Positions 53,557 to 63,053 of a DNA stretch of 64,000 nucleotides are shown here, piece after piece. Numbering within the stretch: the stretch's first letter is position 1; each line of letters begins with the position of its first letter. The stretch is from Miltoncostaea sp963762825 (lineage in GTDB: Bacteria; Actinomycetota; Thermoleophilia; Miltoncostaeales; Miltoncostaeaceae): positions 1-64,000 of the forward strand of contig CAVXLZ010000001.1 of assembly GCA_963762825.1 (NCBI GenBank). Direction: 5' to 3'. The notes below the pieces were generated by a model that worked only from the letters and a program-made list of their open reading frames with translations, had not been told where the DNA came from and made no database searches. The translations under genes were made by a program, and so were the position numbers.

Positions 53557-53950
53557 CGCGGCCATCCGGATGACTCGGTTTTCGCTCGGCGAGCCGCGCG
53601 GGCTTTGTTCCCTGACGCGCTCCTAGCCACGCGGGGCCTGCGCGTCCGCGCGGGCCCCGCAGATCTTCGCCCGCCCGCGGGCCGGGCGCCCCCGCGTCGC
53701 CGGGGGGTATCAAGCCCCGGGCGGCATCCTCCGATATCAGGGGAGCGCCCCGGTGGCGCGGCTCCCGATGATCCTCCCGCACTGATGCCGGGGAGGTGGG
53801 ATCCCAGCACCGGGGTCGTGTGCTCCCATCGCCCCCCGCAGCCTCCGTCGCCCGTTGGGTCCGTGCCCGGTCGGCGTGCGCTCCCGCGCGCGCCGACCGG
53901 GGCCCGACCGGCGGCGTGGGTGACGCCTGATCTTCACGGAGGAAGATCTC
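53557..53950 (+). other. long leader of the beta-helix gene
   Basis: No gene seen. The region is rich in GC hairpins, for example CGGTCGGCGTGCGC with GCGCGCGCCGACCG near 53864-53895. I looked for c-di-AMP and c-di-GMP riboswitch signatures because these often precede cell-wall genes, and could not match either. A good ribosome site (GGAGGAAG) precedes the ATG at 53951. Confidence 0.4.
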
Positions 53951-56900
53951 ATGGTCAGTGCCCATTCCCTCGGAGTGCTCCGCCTCGCCGGCGCCCTCCT
54001 CGCCGCCGGCTCTCTGATTGCGCTCGCGCCCGCCGCCCGCGCCGATGCGGCTGTGGCGTGCGACAGGTACGCCACGATCGGCGGCAGCGACGCGGCCTCG
54101 GGCTCCCAGAGCGCGCCGTTCCGCTCCGCCCAGAAGCTGGCCGACTCGCTCTCGGCCGGTCAGGTGGGTTGCCTGCAGGCCGGCGCAACCTTCGGCGGGG
54201 TCAGGTTCAACCGCAGCGGAATCACGCTCACGAGCGCGCCGGGCGGAGCCAAGGCCACCCTCCTCGGGAGCACAACGGTTCCCGACGCGGTGACCGACGT
54301 CGTGATCGAGAACCTCGTGCTGAACGGCCGCACCTCGGGTGCCCGGGTGAGTCCGGACGTCCAGGGCGACCGGACGGTCCTCCGAGGCAACGACATCACC
54401 AACGACAACACGGCGATCTGCCTTCACATCGGGTCCAACGCCGGCTACGGCATCGCCCACGACGTGGTGGTCGACTCGAACCGGATCTTCCGGTGCGGGC
54501 GCCTGCCCGCAACCAACTTCGATCACGGCATCTACGTCAACCACGCCTACGACACCCGCGTCACCAACAACTACATCTACGACAACGCCGACTATGGCGT
54601 GCATCTCTACCCGGGCGCCCAGCGCACCTACGTCGCCAACAACGTCATCGACGGCAACGGCCGGGGCGTCACGTTCTCGGGCGAGGGCGGCCTGGTCTCC
54701 AGCAACAACCTGGTCGAGGACAACATCATCAGCAACTCGCTGATCAAGCACAACGTCGAGTCGTGGTGGGCCTCGCAGGTGGGTGTCGGCAATCGCGCCG
54801 ACCGCAACTGCCTGTGGAACGGCAAGCTCGGCAACGTTGCCGCCCAGATCGGCTTCACCGCGTCCGGCAACACGGTCGCCGACCCCCTCTACGCCAACCG
54901 CGCCGCCAAGGATTTCACCCTGGCCCCCGGCAGCCCCTGCGCCGGCAAGGGTCCCCGGGAGATCCAGTCGCCGACGCCCGCCCCACCGCCCTCGGCGCCT
55001 CCGAACACCGCGCCGACGGCCTCCTTCACCGTGAGCACCCTGACCCCCGCGCCCGGCGTGGCCGTCGTCTTCACCGATCTTTCGAGCGACCCCGACGGCA
55101 CGATCGCCACCCGCGAGTGGGACCTGGACGGCGACGGCACCTATGAGGCCACCGGCACCGGTGTCACGCGCAGCTACTCGAGTGCCGGAGCCGTGACGGT
55201 GCGACTGCGGGTCACCGACGACGACGGGGCTGCAGCCATCGCCACCCGCACGCTGACCGTGAGCGCCCCCGCTCCCACGCCGACCCCGACGCCCACGCCG
55301 ACCCCCACGCCGACCCCCACGCCGACCCCCGCTCCGCCCGCCGGGGATCTCCTCGCCAACGGCTCCTTCGAGGCCGGGCTCGCGGGCTGGACCACCTGGC
55401 AGGCCGCCATCAGCCAGGTGACCCTGCCCGATGCCCCGCACGGCACGTACGTGGCGCGCGTCGCCCGCACCACCGGCACCGCGTTCACCATCGATGACGC
55501 ACCCACCTCTGTCGGCGCGGCCATCGGCGGCGCCCCCTACACCGGGCGCGCTCAGGTGAAGGCCGCCTCGCCCTCGTCCATCGGCAAGCAGGTCAAGCTC
55601 TACCTGCGCGAGCGCTCGGCCTCGGGCGCCACCCTGCGCACCCTCGCCGGCCCTGCCGTGACCCTCGGTGCCGGGTTCGTCCCGCTCACCGCCACGCTCA
55701 CCGCCACGACCTCGGGCAACCAGATCGAGCTCTACATCGCCCAGTCAGGCGCCACCACCGGCGACGCCTTCTACGTGGACGCGCTGGCGCTGGGCACCGA
55801 CTCGGACACACCGACGCCCGCTCCCACGCCGACCCCGACGCCCGACGCCGACCCCGGCCACGCCGACCCCGACGCCCACGCCGACCCCCACGCCGACCCC
55901 CGCTCCGCCCGCCGGGGATCTCCTCGCCAACGGCTCCTTCGAGGCCGGGCTCGCGGGCTGGACCACCTGGCAGGCCGCCATCAGCCAGGTGACCCTGCCC
56001 GATGCCCCGCACGGCACGTACGTGGCGCGCGTCGCCCGCACCACCGGCACCGCGTTCACCATCGATGACGCACCCACCTCTGTCGGCGCGGCCATCGGCG
56101 GCGCCCCCTACACCGGGCGCGCTCAGGTGAAGGCCGCCTCGCCCTCGTCCATCGGCAAGCAGGTCAAGCTCTACCTGCGCGAGCGCTCGGCCTCGGGCGC
56201 CACCCTGCGCACCCTCGCCGGCCCTGCCGTGACCCTCGGTGCCGGGTTCGTCCCGCTCACCGCCACGCTCACCGCCACGACCTCGGGCAACCAGATCGAG
56301 CTCTACATCGCCCAGTCAGGCGCCACCACCGGCGACGCCTTCTACGTGGACGCGCTGGCGCTGGGCACCGACTCGGACACACCGACGCCGGCTCCCACGC
56401 CGACCCCGACGCCCACGCCGACCCCGACGCCGACGCCGACCCCGACGCCCACGCCGACCCCGACGCCCACGCCGACCCCCACGCCGACCCCCGCTCCGCC
56501 CGCCGGGGATCTCCTCGCCAACGGCTCCTTCGAGGCCGGGCTCGCGGGCTGGACCACCTGGCAGGCCGCCATCAGCCAGGTGACCCTGCCCGATGCCCCG
56601 CACGGCACGTACGTGGCGCGCGTCGCCCGCACCACCGGCACCGCGTTCACCATCGATGACGCACCCACCTCTGTCGGCGCGGCCATCGGCGGCGCCCCCT
56701 ACACCGGGCGCGCTCAGGTGAAGGCCGCCTCGCCCTCGTCCATCGGCAAGCAGGTCAAGCTCTACCTGCGCGAGCGCTCGGCCTCGGGCGCCACCCTGCG
56801 CACCCTCGCCGGCCCTGCCGTGACCCTCGGTGCCGGGTTCGTCCCGCTCACCGCCACGCTCACCGCCACGACCTCGGGCAACCAGATCGAGCTCTACATC

Positions 56901-56963
56901 GCCCAGTCAGGCGCCACCACCGGCGACGCCTTCTACGTGGACGCGCTGGCGCTGACCCGCTAG
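53951..56963 (+). CDS. secreted parallel beta-helix protein with PKD domain and three repeated C-terminal modules; linker frameshift
   Basis: A signal peptide (LAGALLAAGSLIALAPAARA) precedes CDRYATIGGSDAASGSQSAP and FRSAQKLADSL. A right-handed beta-helix follows with repeated coils (VVVDSNRIFRCGRLPATNFD, HGIYVNHAYDTRVTNNYIYD, VANNVIDGNGRGVTFSGEGG), as in pectate-lyase/NosD-like proteins. Next is a PKD domain (VVFTDLSSDPDGTIATREWD then LDGDGTY), then Pro-Thr linkers and three nearly identical modules of about 155 residues starting LLANGSFEAGLAGWTTWQAA, which look like CBM-type jelly rolls. Between modules 1 and 2 (about 55819-55901) the linker changes frame by one base; read straight, the protein would end at 56068 with one good module. 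It probably binds or processes an extracellular polysaccharide. Confidence 0.75.
55331..55818 (+). repeat. 488-bp direct repeat, copy 1
   Basis: Begins GCTCCGCCCGCCGGGGATCT and ends CTCGGACACACCGACGCC. It encodes the first C-terminal module of the beta-helix protein and, as far as I can compare by eye, is identical to copy 2. Confidence 0.85.
55902..56389 (+). repeat. 488-bp direct repeat, copy 2
   Basis: Lies 571 bp downstream of copy 1, an offset that is not a multiple of three, so it is read in a different frame. The 83-bp spacer is made of ACGCCGACCCC-type units. Confidence 0.85.
56493..56955 (+). repeat. direct repeat, copy 3 (shorter 3' end)
   Basis: Lies 591 bp (a multiple of three) downstream of copy 2. 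Identity stops at GCGCTGGCGCTG, after which the gene ends ACCCGCTAG. The spacer before it is 103 bp of Pro-Thr codons. Confidence 0.85.
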
Positions 56964-56984
56964 CCGCCGTCCGCAGAGAGGCCG

Positions 56985-57020
56985 GGCCATCCCGTCGCGC
57001 GCTTCGGCGACGGGGTGGCC
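56985..57020 (+). terminator. hairpin between the two beta-helix genes
   Basis: GGCCATCCCGTCGC (56985-56998) and GCGACGGGGTGGCC (57007-57020) form a 14-bp stem with one T-G wobble, 21 bases after the first gene stops. No U tract. Confidence 0.55.
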
Positions 57021-57036
57021 TCGTCGCTAAAGATGG

Positions 57037-58626
57037 GTGGTGCAGGTGCCGATACGCGCTGGAATGCTTGGTGCCCGCCGTGCCCGCGACACATCGTCCC
57101 TGCTCGCCCTCGCCACCATCGGCGTGCTCGGCCTCGTCGCGACGGCGGTCCCCTCGGCCCATGCGGCGCCGGCGTGCACGCGCTATGCCGCCCCGGGGGG
57201 CAGCGATTCGGCATCGGGCTCGGCCTCGGCGCCCTACCGCAGCGCCCAGAAGCTGCAGGACAGCCTCGCCCCGGGCGAGGTCGGCTGCCTCGCCCCGGGC
57301 GCGACCTTCTCCGAGCGCCTGCGCGGGAATCGCGGCGGCCAGCCGGGGCGTCCGATCACCATGACCAGCGGCCCCGGCAACGGGCGGGCGACGCTGCTGG
57401 GTGAGCTGTTCGTGCCCGATGGCACCAGCGACATCGTCTACACCGACCTGATCATCAACGGCCGCACCTCGTTCCGGGTCAACCCGAGCATCAACGGCGA
57501 CCGGATCACCTTCTCCAACAACGAGATCACCGACGAGAACCACGGGATCTGCTTCCACCTGGGCAAGCCCGGCGAGGGGGTGGCCGAGGACATCGTCATC
57601 GACGGCAACCGCATCCACAACTGCGGGCGCCTGCCGGCCACCGGCTTCGATCACGGCATCTACCTCAACACCACCCGCAACGTGCGCATCACCAACAACT
57701 ACATCTACGACAACGCCGACTACGGGGTCCACCTCTACCCCGACGCCCAGGGCACCCTGGTGGCCAACAACGTCATCGACGGCAACGGCCGCGGGGTGAC
57801 CTTCTCGGGCGAGGGCTCGACCGCCTCCAGCAACAACGTGGTCACCAACAACATCATCAGCAACTCCAGCAACACCTCCAACATCGAGTCCTACTGGGGC
57901 GGCCCGGTCGGCTCGGGCAACCGGGCCGAGGGCAACTGCCTGTGGAACGGCGCCAAGGGCAACATCGGCACCCAGACCGGCTTTGCCGTCTCCAACAACC
58001 TCTCGGTCGATCCGCTCTTTGCCAACCGCTCCGCCAAGGACTTCTCCCTGCGCCCCGGCAGCCCCTGCGCCGGCAAGGGGCCCGGCTCGGCGCTATCGCC
58101 GCAGACGCCGGGGCCCTCGTTCCGCTCGCCCGACTCGCCATTCGGCGGAGCGCCACCGACCACGGGTCCGACAGCGCCGGGGTCCGGTCCGAACCGATCC
58201 CGGGCGCGTGCGCGCGACCGCTCGATGTCGCAGCCCCTCACCCGGGGACAGCGCGCCGCGGGTCCGACGGCGGCGCCCACCCGCCGGCAGGTGGTCATCC
58301 ACCGCCGCATGGTCCTCACGCTGATGAGGTCCGTGACCGGCCTCGAGCGGCGGGCCGAGGGGCGCTCGAGCCTCCGCATCCCGCGCGCCCTGCGCTCATC
58401 CTCGCGGTCCGTCGCCGGGCAGCTGCGCGTATCGCGATGGGGCGCCGCGGAGTCGCTGCGCCGCGTGACGATCCTGCTGAACGACGTGCGCGGCAGGAAG
58501 GCCGTACCGCTCGCCCGGACCCGTCGGGCGAAGGTCCGGCCCACCGTCGGCCAGATGCGAGCGACCGAGCGCCTGGCGCGGGCGGCGACCCGCCGCGCCC
58601 GCACCCTCGAGGGCATCCTGCCCTAG
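57037..58626 (+). CDS. secreted parallel beta-helix protein, paralogue of the preceding gene
   Basis: The product is about 520-529 residues. Signal peptide SLLALATIGVLGLVATAVPS then AHA leads to CTRYAAPGGSDSASGSASAP and YRSAQKLQDSLAPGEVGCLA. The beta-helix coils (VIDGNRIHNCGRLPATGFDH; GIYLNTTRNVRITNNYIYDN; VVTNNIISNSSNTSNIESYW) match the neighbour almost motif by motif, clearly from tandem duplication. From about residue 345 the two differ: here the C-terminus is a basic, disordered-looking Arg/Pro/Ser region with no PKD or repeated modules. The start may be GTG 57037 or ATG 57064. It converges with the GT4 gene. The substrate is unknown; pectate-lyase-like or epimerase activities are possible. 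Confidence 0.75.
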   Translation: MVQVPIRAGMLGARRARDTSSLLALATIGVLGLVATAVPSAHAAPACTRYAAPGGSDSASGSASAPYRSAQKLQDSLAPGEVGCLAPGATFSERLRGNRGGQPGRPITMTSGPGNGRATLLGELFVPDGTSDIVYTDLIINGRTSFRVNPSINGDRITFSNNEITDENHGICFHLGKPGEGVAEDIVIDGNRIHNCGRLPATGFDHGIYLNTTRNVRITNNYIYDNADYGVHLYPDAQGTLVANNVIDGNGRGVTFSGEGSTASSNNVVTNNIISNSSNTSNIESYWGGPVGSGNRAEGNCLWNGAKGNIGTQTGFAVSNNLSVDPLFANRSAKDFSLRPGSPCAGKGPGSALSPQTPGPSFRSPDSPFGGAPPTTGPTAPGSGPNRSRARARDRSMSQPLTRGQRAAGPTAAPTRRQVVIHRRMVLTLMRSVTGLERRAEGRSSLRIPRALRSSSRSVAGQLRVSRWGAAESLRRVTILLNDVRGRKAVPLARTRRAKVRPTVGQMRATERLARAATRRARTLEGILP

Positions 58627-59894
58627 TCCCTCGCCTCGGCCGGCAGCCCCATCGAGGAGAGGAACAGCCCTCTCAATGCGGCGGTGTTGCGCTCGAGATC
58701 GTAGGCGTCGAGAACCCGTTCCCGTCCCGCCGCCGCCATCCGCGCGGCGTCCTCCGGGTCGTCGTGGATGCGCCGGATGGCCGCCGCGATCCCCTCGGCA
58801 TCGCGCTCTGCCACGAGAAGGCCGGTGGCACCGTCGACCACCAGCTCGGGTATGCCCGACAGCGAGGACGCCACCACGGGGACCTCGCTGGCGAGCGCTT
58901 CCATCAGCGCAACCGGGATCCCCTCCATGTCCCCGTCACCGGTGGTGACGCTGGGTAGCACCATCGCGTCGCTGTCCTTCAGGGTCTCGCTCACCTGCTC
59001 GCGGCTGCGATGACCCATCAGGATGACGCGGTCCCCGAGGCCGAGCTCGGCGATACGGGCCTCGATCGCGCCGCGCATCTCGCCGTCGCCGATCAAGAGG
59101 CAGCGCAGGTCGATCCCCTCGGTGCGGAGGATGCCGATCGCATCCACCAGGTGGAGCTGCCCCTTCTTCTCGCGCAGGCCGGCGATGCACGAGAGCGTGA
59201 AAGGGCGCTCCTCGTGCTGGTGCGGCCGTGGAGTGAATGCTGTGAGATCGACCCCGCAGCGGATCACCGACGTCCGCTCGGCCGCCCAGGGTCCGTAGAG
59301 ATCGGCGAACATCCTGCGGTTGAAGTCGGAGATCGTGACGACGAAGCGCGCGTCGCGGATCTTCTCCTCCAGCATCGACCGGTCCACGTAGATGTCGTGG
59401 GCGTGGGCGGTGAAGCTGTAGGGCAGCCCGGTCAGGTGGTGGATGACGTTGGCGGCGAGCGCCGGGTGGGTCGCCCAGTGCGCGTGCACGTGGCCGACGC
59501 CGGCCCGCTGCATCTCCCGGGCGAAGCGAGCGGCCAGCGGCACCACGACCAGCGCTCTCACGAGGAGCGGGCGCGAGCCGGCGTTTCCGCGCAGAGCGCG
59601 CCACCATGAGCGTAGGTACGCGCGCGGCGCCCGCCGGAGCCAGTGCACCTGCGCCGAGAGGGTCTCGAGGGACACGAGGTGGGCATAGCGCGTGCGCCGG
59701 GCGAGGGGCGCCGACTGCGGGTGCGAGGTCTCCTCGCCGCGGGGGCGCAGGGGGAAGATCTCGACGCGCACGCCCGTCCGCTCCAGCTCGATGATCTCGA
59801 ACAGGATGAAGGTCTCGGTGACCGTCGGGAACGCCGACATGATGTAGCCGACGCGCGGGGCTTCGCCGCCGGGTGCTGACGCGGGGGGCATCAT
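58623..59894 (-). CDS. family 4 glycosyltransferase (exopolysaccharide type)
   Basis: This 423-residue GT-B enzyme has the N-domain start VGYIMSAFPTVTETFILFEI, IELERTGVRVEIFPLRPRGE, and a LARRTRYAHL region as in colanic-acid/amylovoran transferases (WcaL/AmsK). VHAHWATHPALAANVIHHLT and FTAHAHDIYVDRSMLEEKIR follow. The C-domain carries CIAGLREKKGQLHLVDAIGI and the retaining GT4 nucleotide-sugar motif GDMEGIPVALMEALASEVPV. It should transfer a sugar from an NDP donor during surface-polysaccharide assembly. It converges with the second beta-helix gene. Confidence 0.85.
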   Translation of the reverse strand: MMPPASAPGGEAPRVGYIMSAFPTVTETFILFEIIELERTGVRVEIFPLRPRGEETSHPQSAPLARRTRYAHLVSLETLSAQVHWLRRAPRAYLRSWWRALRGNAGSRPLLVRALVVVPLAARFAREMQRAGVGHVHAHWATHPALAANVIHHLTGLPYSFTAHAHDIYVDRSMLEEKIRDARFVVTISDFNRRMFADLYGPWAAERTSVIRCGVDLTAFTPRPHQHEERPFTLSCIAGLREKKGQLHLVDAIGILRTEGIDLRCLLIGDGEMRGAIEARIAELGLGDRVILMGHRSREQVSETLKDSDAMVLPSVTTGDGDMEGIPVALMEALASEVPVVASSLSGIPELVVDGATGLLVAERDAEGIAAAIRRIHDDPEDAARMAAAGRERVLDAYDLERNTAALRGLFLSSMGLPAEARD

Positions 59895-59930
59895 CGTCCG
59901 GGCACACTACCCGGGGGAGGATGGGAGCGG

Positions 59931-60671
59931 TTAGCGCGCTGCGAGGAAGAGGAGCAGCCCGAAACCGGTCGCGAGCGCGACGATGCCGGAGAGGATCTCA
60001 GTACGCCGCTCCGCGATGACGCTCGCCAGGATCCCCGCCGGGCGCTGCTCGGGGGCGCGGCGGAGGACGACGGTCGCTGCGAGCGCTCCGGCGGCCACCA
60101 TCGCGCCGAGCAGCCACCCGATCACGCCGAGCCCACCTCCTCCGCCGCCATTCGACGAGCCACCCGCCGACGCGGCGGCTTCGGCGGCCCTGTCCTCGGC
60201 GTCCCGTGCAGCGAGGATCTCGCGATCCTGCGCACGCTGGGCGGCGAGGGCCGCCGCCCGGCGTGCGCGCGCCTGCTCCAGGAGCCGCGCGGCCTTCGCC
60301 CTCTTCGCTGCCGCCGCGGCCCGCGCGGCAGCGCGCCTCTTCTCGAGGAGCTCACGCTCGCGCGCCTGGCGTTCGCGGGCGAGGCGCTGGCGCTCGACGT
60401 CGGCTGCGCTCGGGCCGGATGGCACGGCCTCCGCCGGCGGTGTCACCTGAGGGGTCGGCGCGGGGCTCGGAGCCACGGGTGTCGGTGCCGGAGTCGGGGC
60501 GGGTGCAGGCCTGGGCGCGGGCTTCGGTGCGGGCCGGGCCACCGGCGGAACGGGATCGGGGCCGCCCGGCACGCCGATCTTCTGGGCGGACGCCATGCTC
60601 GTGACGGCCATGAGGGCGCCTACGGCGACGAGGGCCGCGACGACACCGGTGGTACGAGCACGGATTGCCAC
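59931..60671 (-). CDS. Pro-rich, coiled-coil membrane protein
   Basis: The 246-residue product has an N-terminal signal or anchor (VVAALVAVGALMAVTSMASA). A long Pro/Ala repeat region (PAPKPAPRPAPAPTPAPTPV) follows, then a highly charged Ala/Arg/Glu coiled coil (RQARERELLEKRRAAARAAA), a Gly-rich hinge and two C-terminal membrane helices (LGVIGWLLGAMVAAGALAAT; SGIVALATGFGLLLFLAA). A TonB-like spacer build is suggested but no TonB domain is seen. The GTG at 60671 (or TTG at 60674) lies only a few bases after a -10-like TAGAAT, so the mRNA may be leaderless. Function unknown. Confidence 0.6.
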   Translation of the reverse strand: MAIRARTTGVVAALVAVGALMAVTSMASAQKIGVPGGPDPVPPVARPAPKPAPRPAPAPTPAPTPVAPSPAPTPQVTPPAEAVPSGPSAADVERQRLARERQARERELLEKRRAAARAAAAAKRAKAARLLEQARARRAAALAAQRAQDREILAARDAEDRAAEAAASAGGSSNGGGGGGLGVIGWLLGAMVAAGALAATVVLRRAPEQRPAGILASVIAERRTEILSGIVALATGFGLLLFLAAR

Positions 60672-60721
60672 CAAGAGATTCTAATACTGCCGGAACCTCC
60701 ATACCAGCATCAGGGGAACGA

Positions 60722-61840
60722 TCACCCGCGCAACTTCCGGTAAAGGGCCTCCCAGCGACCGGCGACGCTCTCCAGGGTGTAGTCGGAGAGGGCGCGCCGC
60801 TCCGCCAGGCCGCCCAGCTCGGCGCGCCGCGCCGCGTCCTCGAGCAGACCGCCCATCGCCTCGGCGAGCGCCGCCGGTCGGCGGGGCGGCACCAGCACGC
60901 CGCAGCGCCCCTCGTCGAGGATCGAGGGCATCCCGCCGACCCGGGTCGCGACGATCGCCCTTCCCGCGGTCATCGCCTCGATGAGCGCGATGGGGCTGCC
61001 CTCGGAGTCGGAGGGCAGCACCACCACGTCGAGCGATCTCAGGACGTTGGCGACGTCCTCGCGCACACCGAGCAGGTGCACGGCGTCGCCGATCCCGAGC
61101 TCGGCGATCTGGGCTTCGACCTCCGCTCGCAGGGGTCCGTCCCCGGCGACGACCAGATGGGCGTCCGGAACCCGCTCGCGGAGCAGGGCGAAGGCCGCGA
61201 CGAGGACGTCAACGGCCTTCATCGGGCGCAGCATCGCCACGGCGCCCACCAGAGGCGTCTCAGGCGAGAGGCCGAGCTCGTCGCGCAGGACCCCGGGGCT
61301 CGTGCGTAGCTCGTCGGGGTCGCGCAACAGGCCCGTGGCGATGGTGTGGACCCGGCGCCGGGGAACCCGCTCGAGCTCAACCATGCGGCGCGCGTCCTCC
61401 GGCGAGACCGCCACGAAGGCGGTGGCGAGCCGTCCGATCCAGAAGCCGTCGAGCAGCTTGCGGACCCGCTGGCCCTCGTAGGTCCAGGAGTGCTCGGTCG
61501 CGATGACCACCGGTACCCGCGCGAGGCGCCCGAGGAGCACGGCCCAGACGTTCGACCCGAACATGTGCGAGTGGAGCACATCGATCCGCTCGCGTCGGAG
61601 GTAGCGCACCAGCCTGAGCCAGGCGGCGGGCGAGAGCGTGCGCCGGCGCCCGAGACGCAGGACCCGCACGCCGACCTCGTGCGCGACGGGCACGCGATCG
61701 CTCCCGGGGTCCCTGCTCGCGCAGACCACGACCTCGCACCGCGGGCTCTCGAGCGCCCGCGCGAGGCCGACGGTGAAACGCTCGGCGCCGCCCCCGTGGA
61801 CCGACTCGATGAGCATCACCACCTTCAGAGGGTCTCTCAC
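60722..61840 (-). CDS. family 4 glycosyltransferase
   Basis: This 372-residue GT-B enzyme has the GT4 N-domain opening LKVVMLIESVHGGGAERFTV and IDVLHSHMFGSNVWAVLLGR, the IATEHSWTYEGQRVRKLLDG loop, and the central AMLRPMKAVDVLVAAFALLR. The C-domain has VVAGDGPLRAEVEAQIAELG and the donor-binding DSEGSPIALIEAMTAGRAIV, followed by ATRVGGMPSILDEG. Its GTG overlaps the stop of the upstream CelD-like gene (GTGA), so the two are co-translated. Likely a sugar transferase for surface polysaccharide or glycolipid. Confidence 0.86.
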   Translation of the reverse strand: MRDPLKVVMLIESVHGGGAERFTVGLARALESPRCEVVVCASRDPGSDRVPVAHEVGVRVLRLGRRRTLSPAAWLRLVRYLRRERIDVLHSHMFGSNVWAVLLGRLARVPVVIATEHSWTYEGQRVRKLLDGFWIGRLATAFVAVSPEDARRMVELERVPRRRVHTIATGLLRDPDELRTSPGVLRDELGLSPETPLVGAVAMLRPMKAVDVLVAAFALLRERVPDAHLVVAGDGPLRAEVEAQIAELGIGDAVHLLGVREDVANVLRSLDVVVLPSDSEGSPIALIEAMTAGRAIVATRVGGMPSILDEGRCGVLVPPRRPAALAEAMGGLLEDAARRAELGGLAERRALSDYTLESVAGRWEALYRKLRG

Positions 61841-62928
61841 GACGGGTCCCCCTCGCCTGCGGTGCTGCGGCGTTCGCGGAGCGCCCGCACGGCGCGGTGG
61901 AGACCGAGGGCGACGTGGCCCCGGCGCGAGAGCGGGGCGGTGGCGCGCACCATCGGCACCGCCCGCGAGATGAGATCCTTGTACGGCGCGGGCCCGGGGC
62001 CGAAGTCAACCGTCTCCACGCCCTCCTCGCCCAGGGCCTCGACCATCGCCAGCATGCTGATCCACCCGAGGGTCATCAGGTCCTCGCGGGAGCGGTCGAA
62101 CGCTCCGGCGTACGCGACGGCGCCGCCCCCGTCTCCCACCAGGGCGAGATCCCAGGCCACCAACGGGCCGCCCTCGATGCTCACCTCGATGAGGCGGGCC
62201 CGGCCCTCGGCGCCCATCGCGGCGATCGCCCGCTCGGCGAAGCGGCGCCGGAGACCGGCCCCCGCGAGGAGGTTCGGTCCGTCGCCGGGGAAGTGCGCGA
62301 CGTGGAAGTCGAGCAGGGTGCCGAGACGCGGCCCGATGTACGACCAGTCGGCCGACCATGCATGTGAGAGCGTGATGCCGCGATCGGCGGCCCGGCGGGC
62401 GGCGCGACCGGCCTCTTTGCGGCGCTTGCGGAGCGACCGCGGAGGGTCGGAGAGGGTGAGCCGCCAGGTCTCGGTGGGGGTCAGCCGCACGTGGGGGATC
62501 TGCGCGCGTAGCGCCTCGACCGCATCCTCGTCCGCGCAGAGGCCGTCGAGCAGGAGGATGTCCCCGGGCTCCGCCGCCATCGCCGACAGGAGCGCCGCGC
62601 GCGCGGCCGCGTCCTCCGCCGGGGGCTCGATGTCGAACCAGGCGTCGGCGTGGCCGAGGTGGCGCACGATCCGGAGTCCGCCGCGCGAGACCGTCTCGAG
62701 CGGCGACGCTGCGACGGTCTCGCCCCCGCGATCGATGATGATGCAGCGCGGCTCCACGTCCCGGCCCGCCTCGCGGCGCCACGCCTCGAGCCACGCGATC
62801 CGGCGCAGAGGATCGGCCACCGGGCGCCGTCCGACCAGGTCGTCCCAGCCGGCGTCGGAGAGATCTGCGAGGACCCGGTCGCCGGAGGCACGAGACGTTC
62901 CCAGGCCGCGCCCACCGTTCGCCGTCAT
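61837..62928 (-). CDS. CelD/BioF2-like GNAT acyltransferase
   Basis: This 363-residue protein has the double-GNAT layout of CelD/FemAB-like enzymes associated with polysaccharide clusters. N-domain: GWDDLVGRRPVADPLRRIAW, VEPRCIIIDRGGETVAASPL and VRHLGHADAWFDIEPPAEDA. Middle: WRLTLSDPPRSLRKRRKEAG then RAARRAADRGITL. C-domain: RARLIEVSIEGGPLVAWDLA, VAYAGAFDRSREDLMTLGWI and VETVDFGPGPAPYKDLISRA, a typical F-G-xG-xx-YK end. It probably adds an acyl or aminoacyl group to a sugar. It is divergent from the epimerase gene. Confidence 0.8.
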   Translation of the reverse strand: MTANGGRGLGTSRASGDRVLADLSDAGWDDLVGRRPVADPLRRIAWLEAWRREAGRDVEPRCIIIDRGGETVAASPLETVSRGGLRIVRHLGHADAWFDIEPPAEDAAARAALLSAMAAEPGDILLLDGLCADEDAVEALRAQIPHVRLTPTETWRLTLSDPPRSLRKRRKEAGRAARRAADRGITLSHAWSADWSYIGPRLGTLLDFHVAHFPGDGPNLLAGAGLRRRFAERAIAAMGAEGRARLIEVSIEGGPLVAWDLALVGDGGGAVAYAGAFDRSREDLMTLGWISMLAMVEALGEEGVETVDFGPGPAPYKDLISRAVPMVRATAPLSRRGHVALGLHRAVRALRERRSTAGEGDPS

Positions 62929-63053
62929 CGCGCTCCCGCTCGTGCTCGACGGGGATCAGCCCCGCGCCTCAGCGTGTACGGTCTGAGGTCCGATCTGGTC
63001 CATCGGGACCCGGTCCCGGACGATCGAAAAGCATACCGACGAACGGGAGCACT

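Noticed and set aside
53557..53950. c-di-AMP or c-di-GMP riboswitch before the beta-helix gene
   Set aside because: The leader is long and structured, but I could not match the conserved core of either class.
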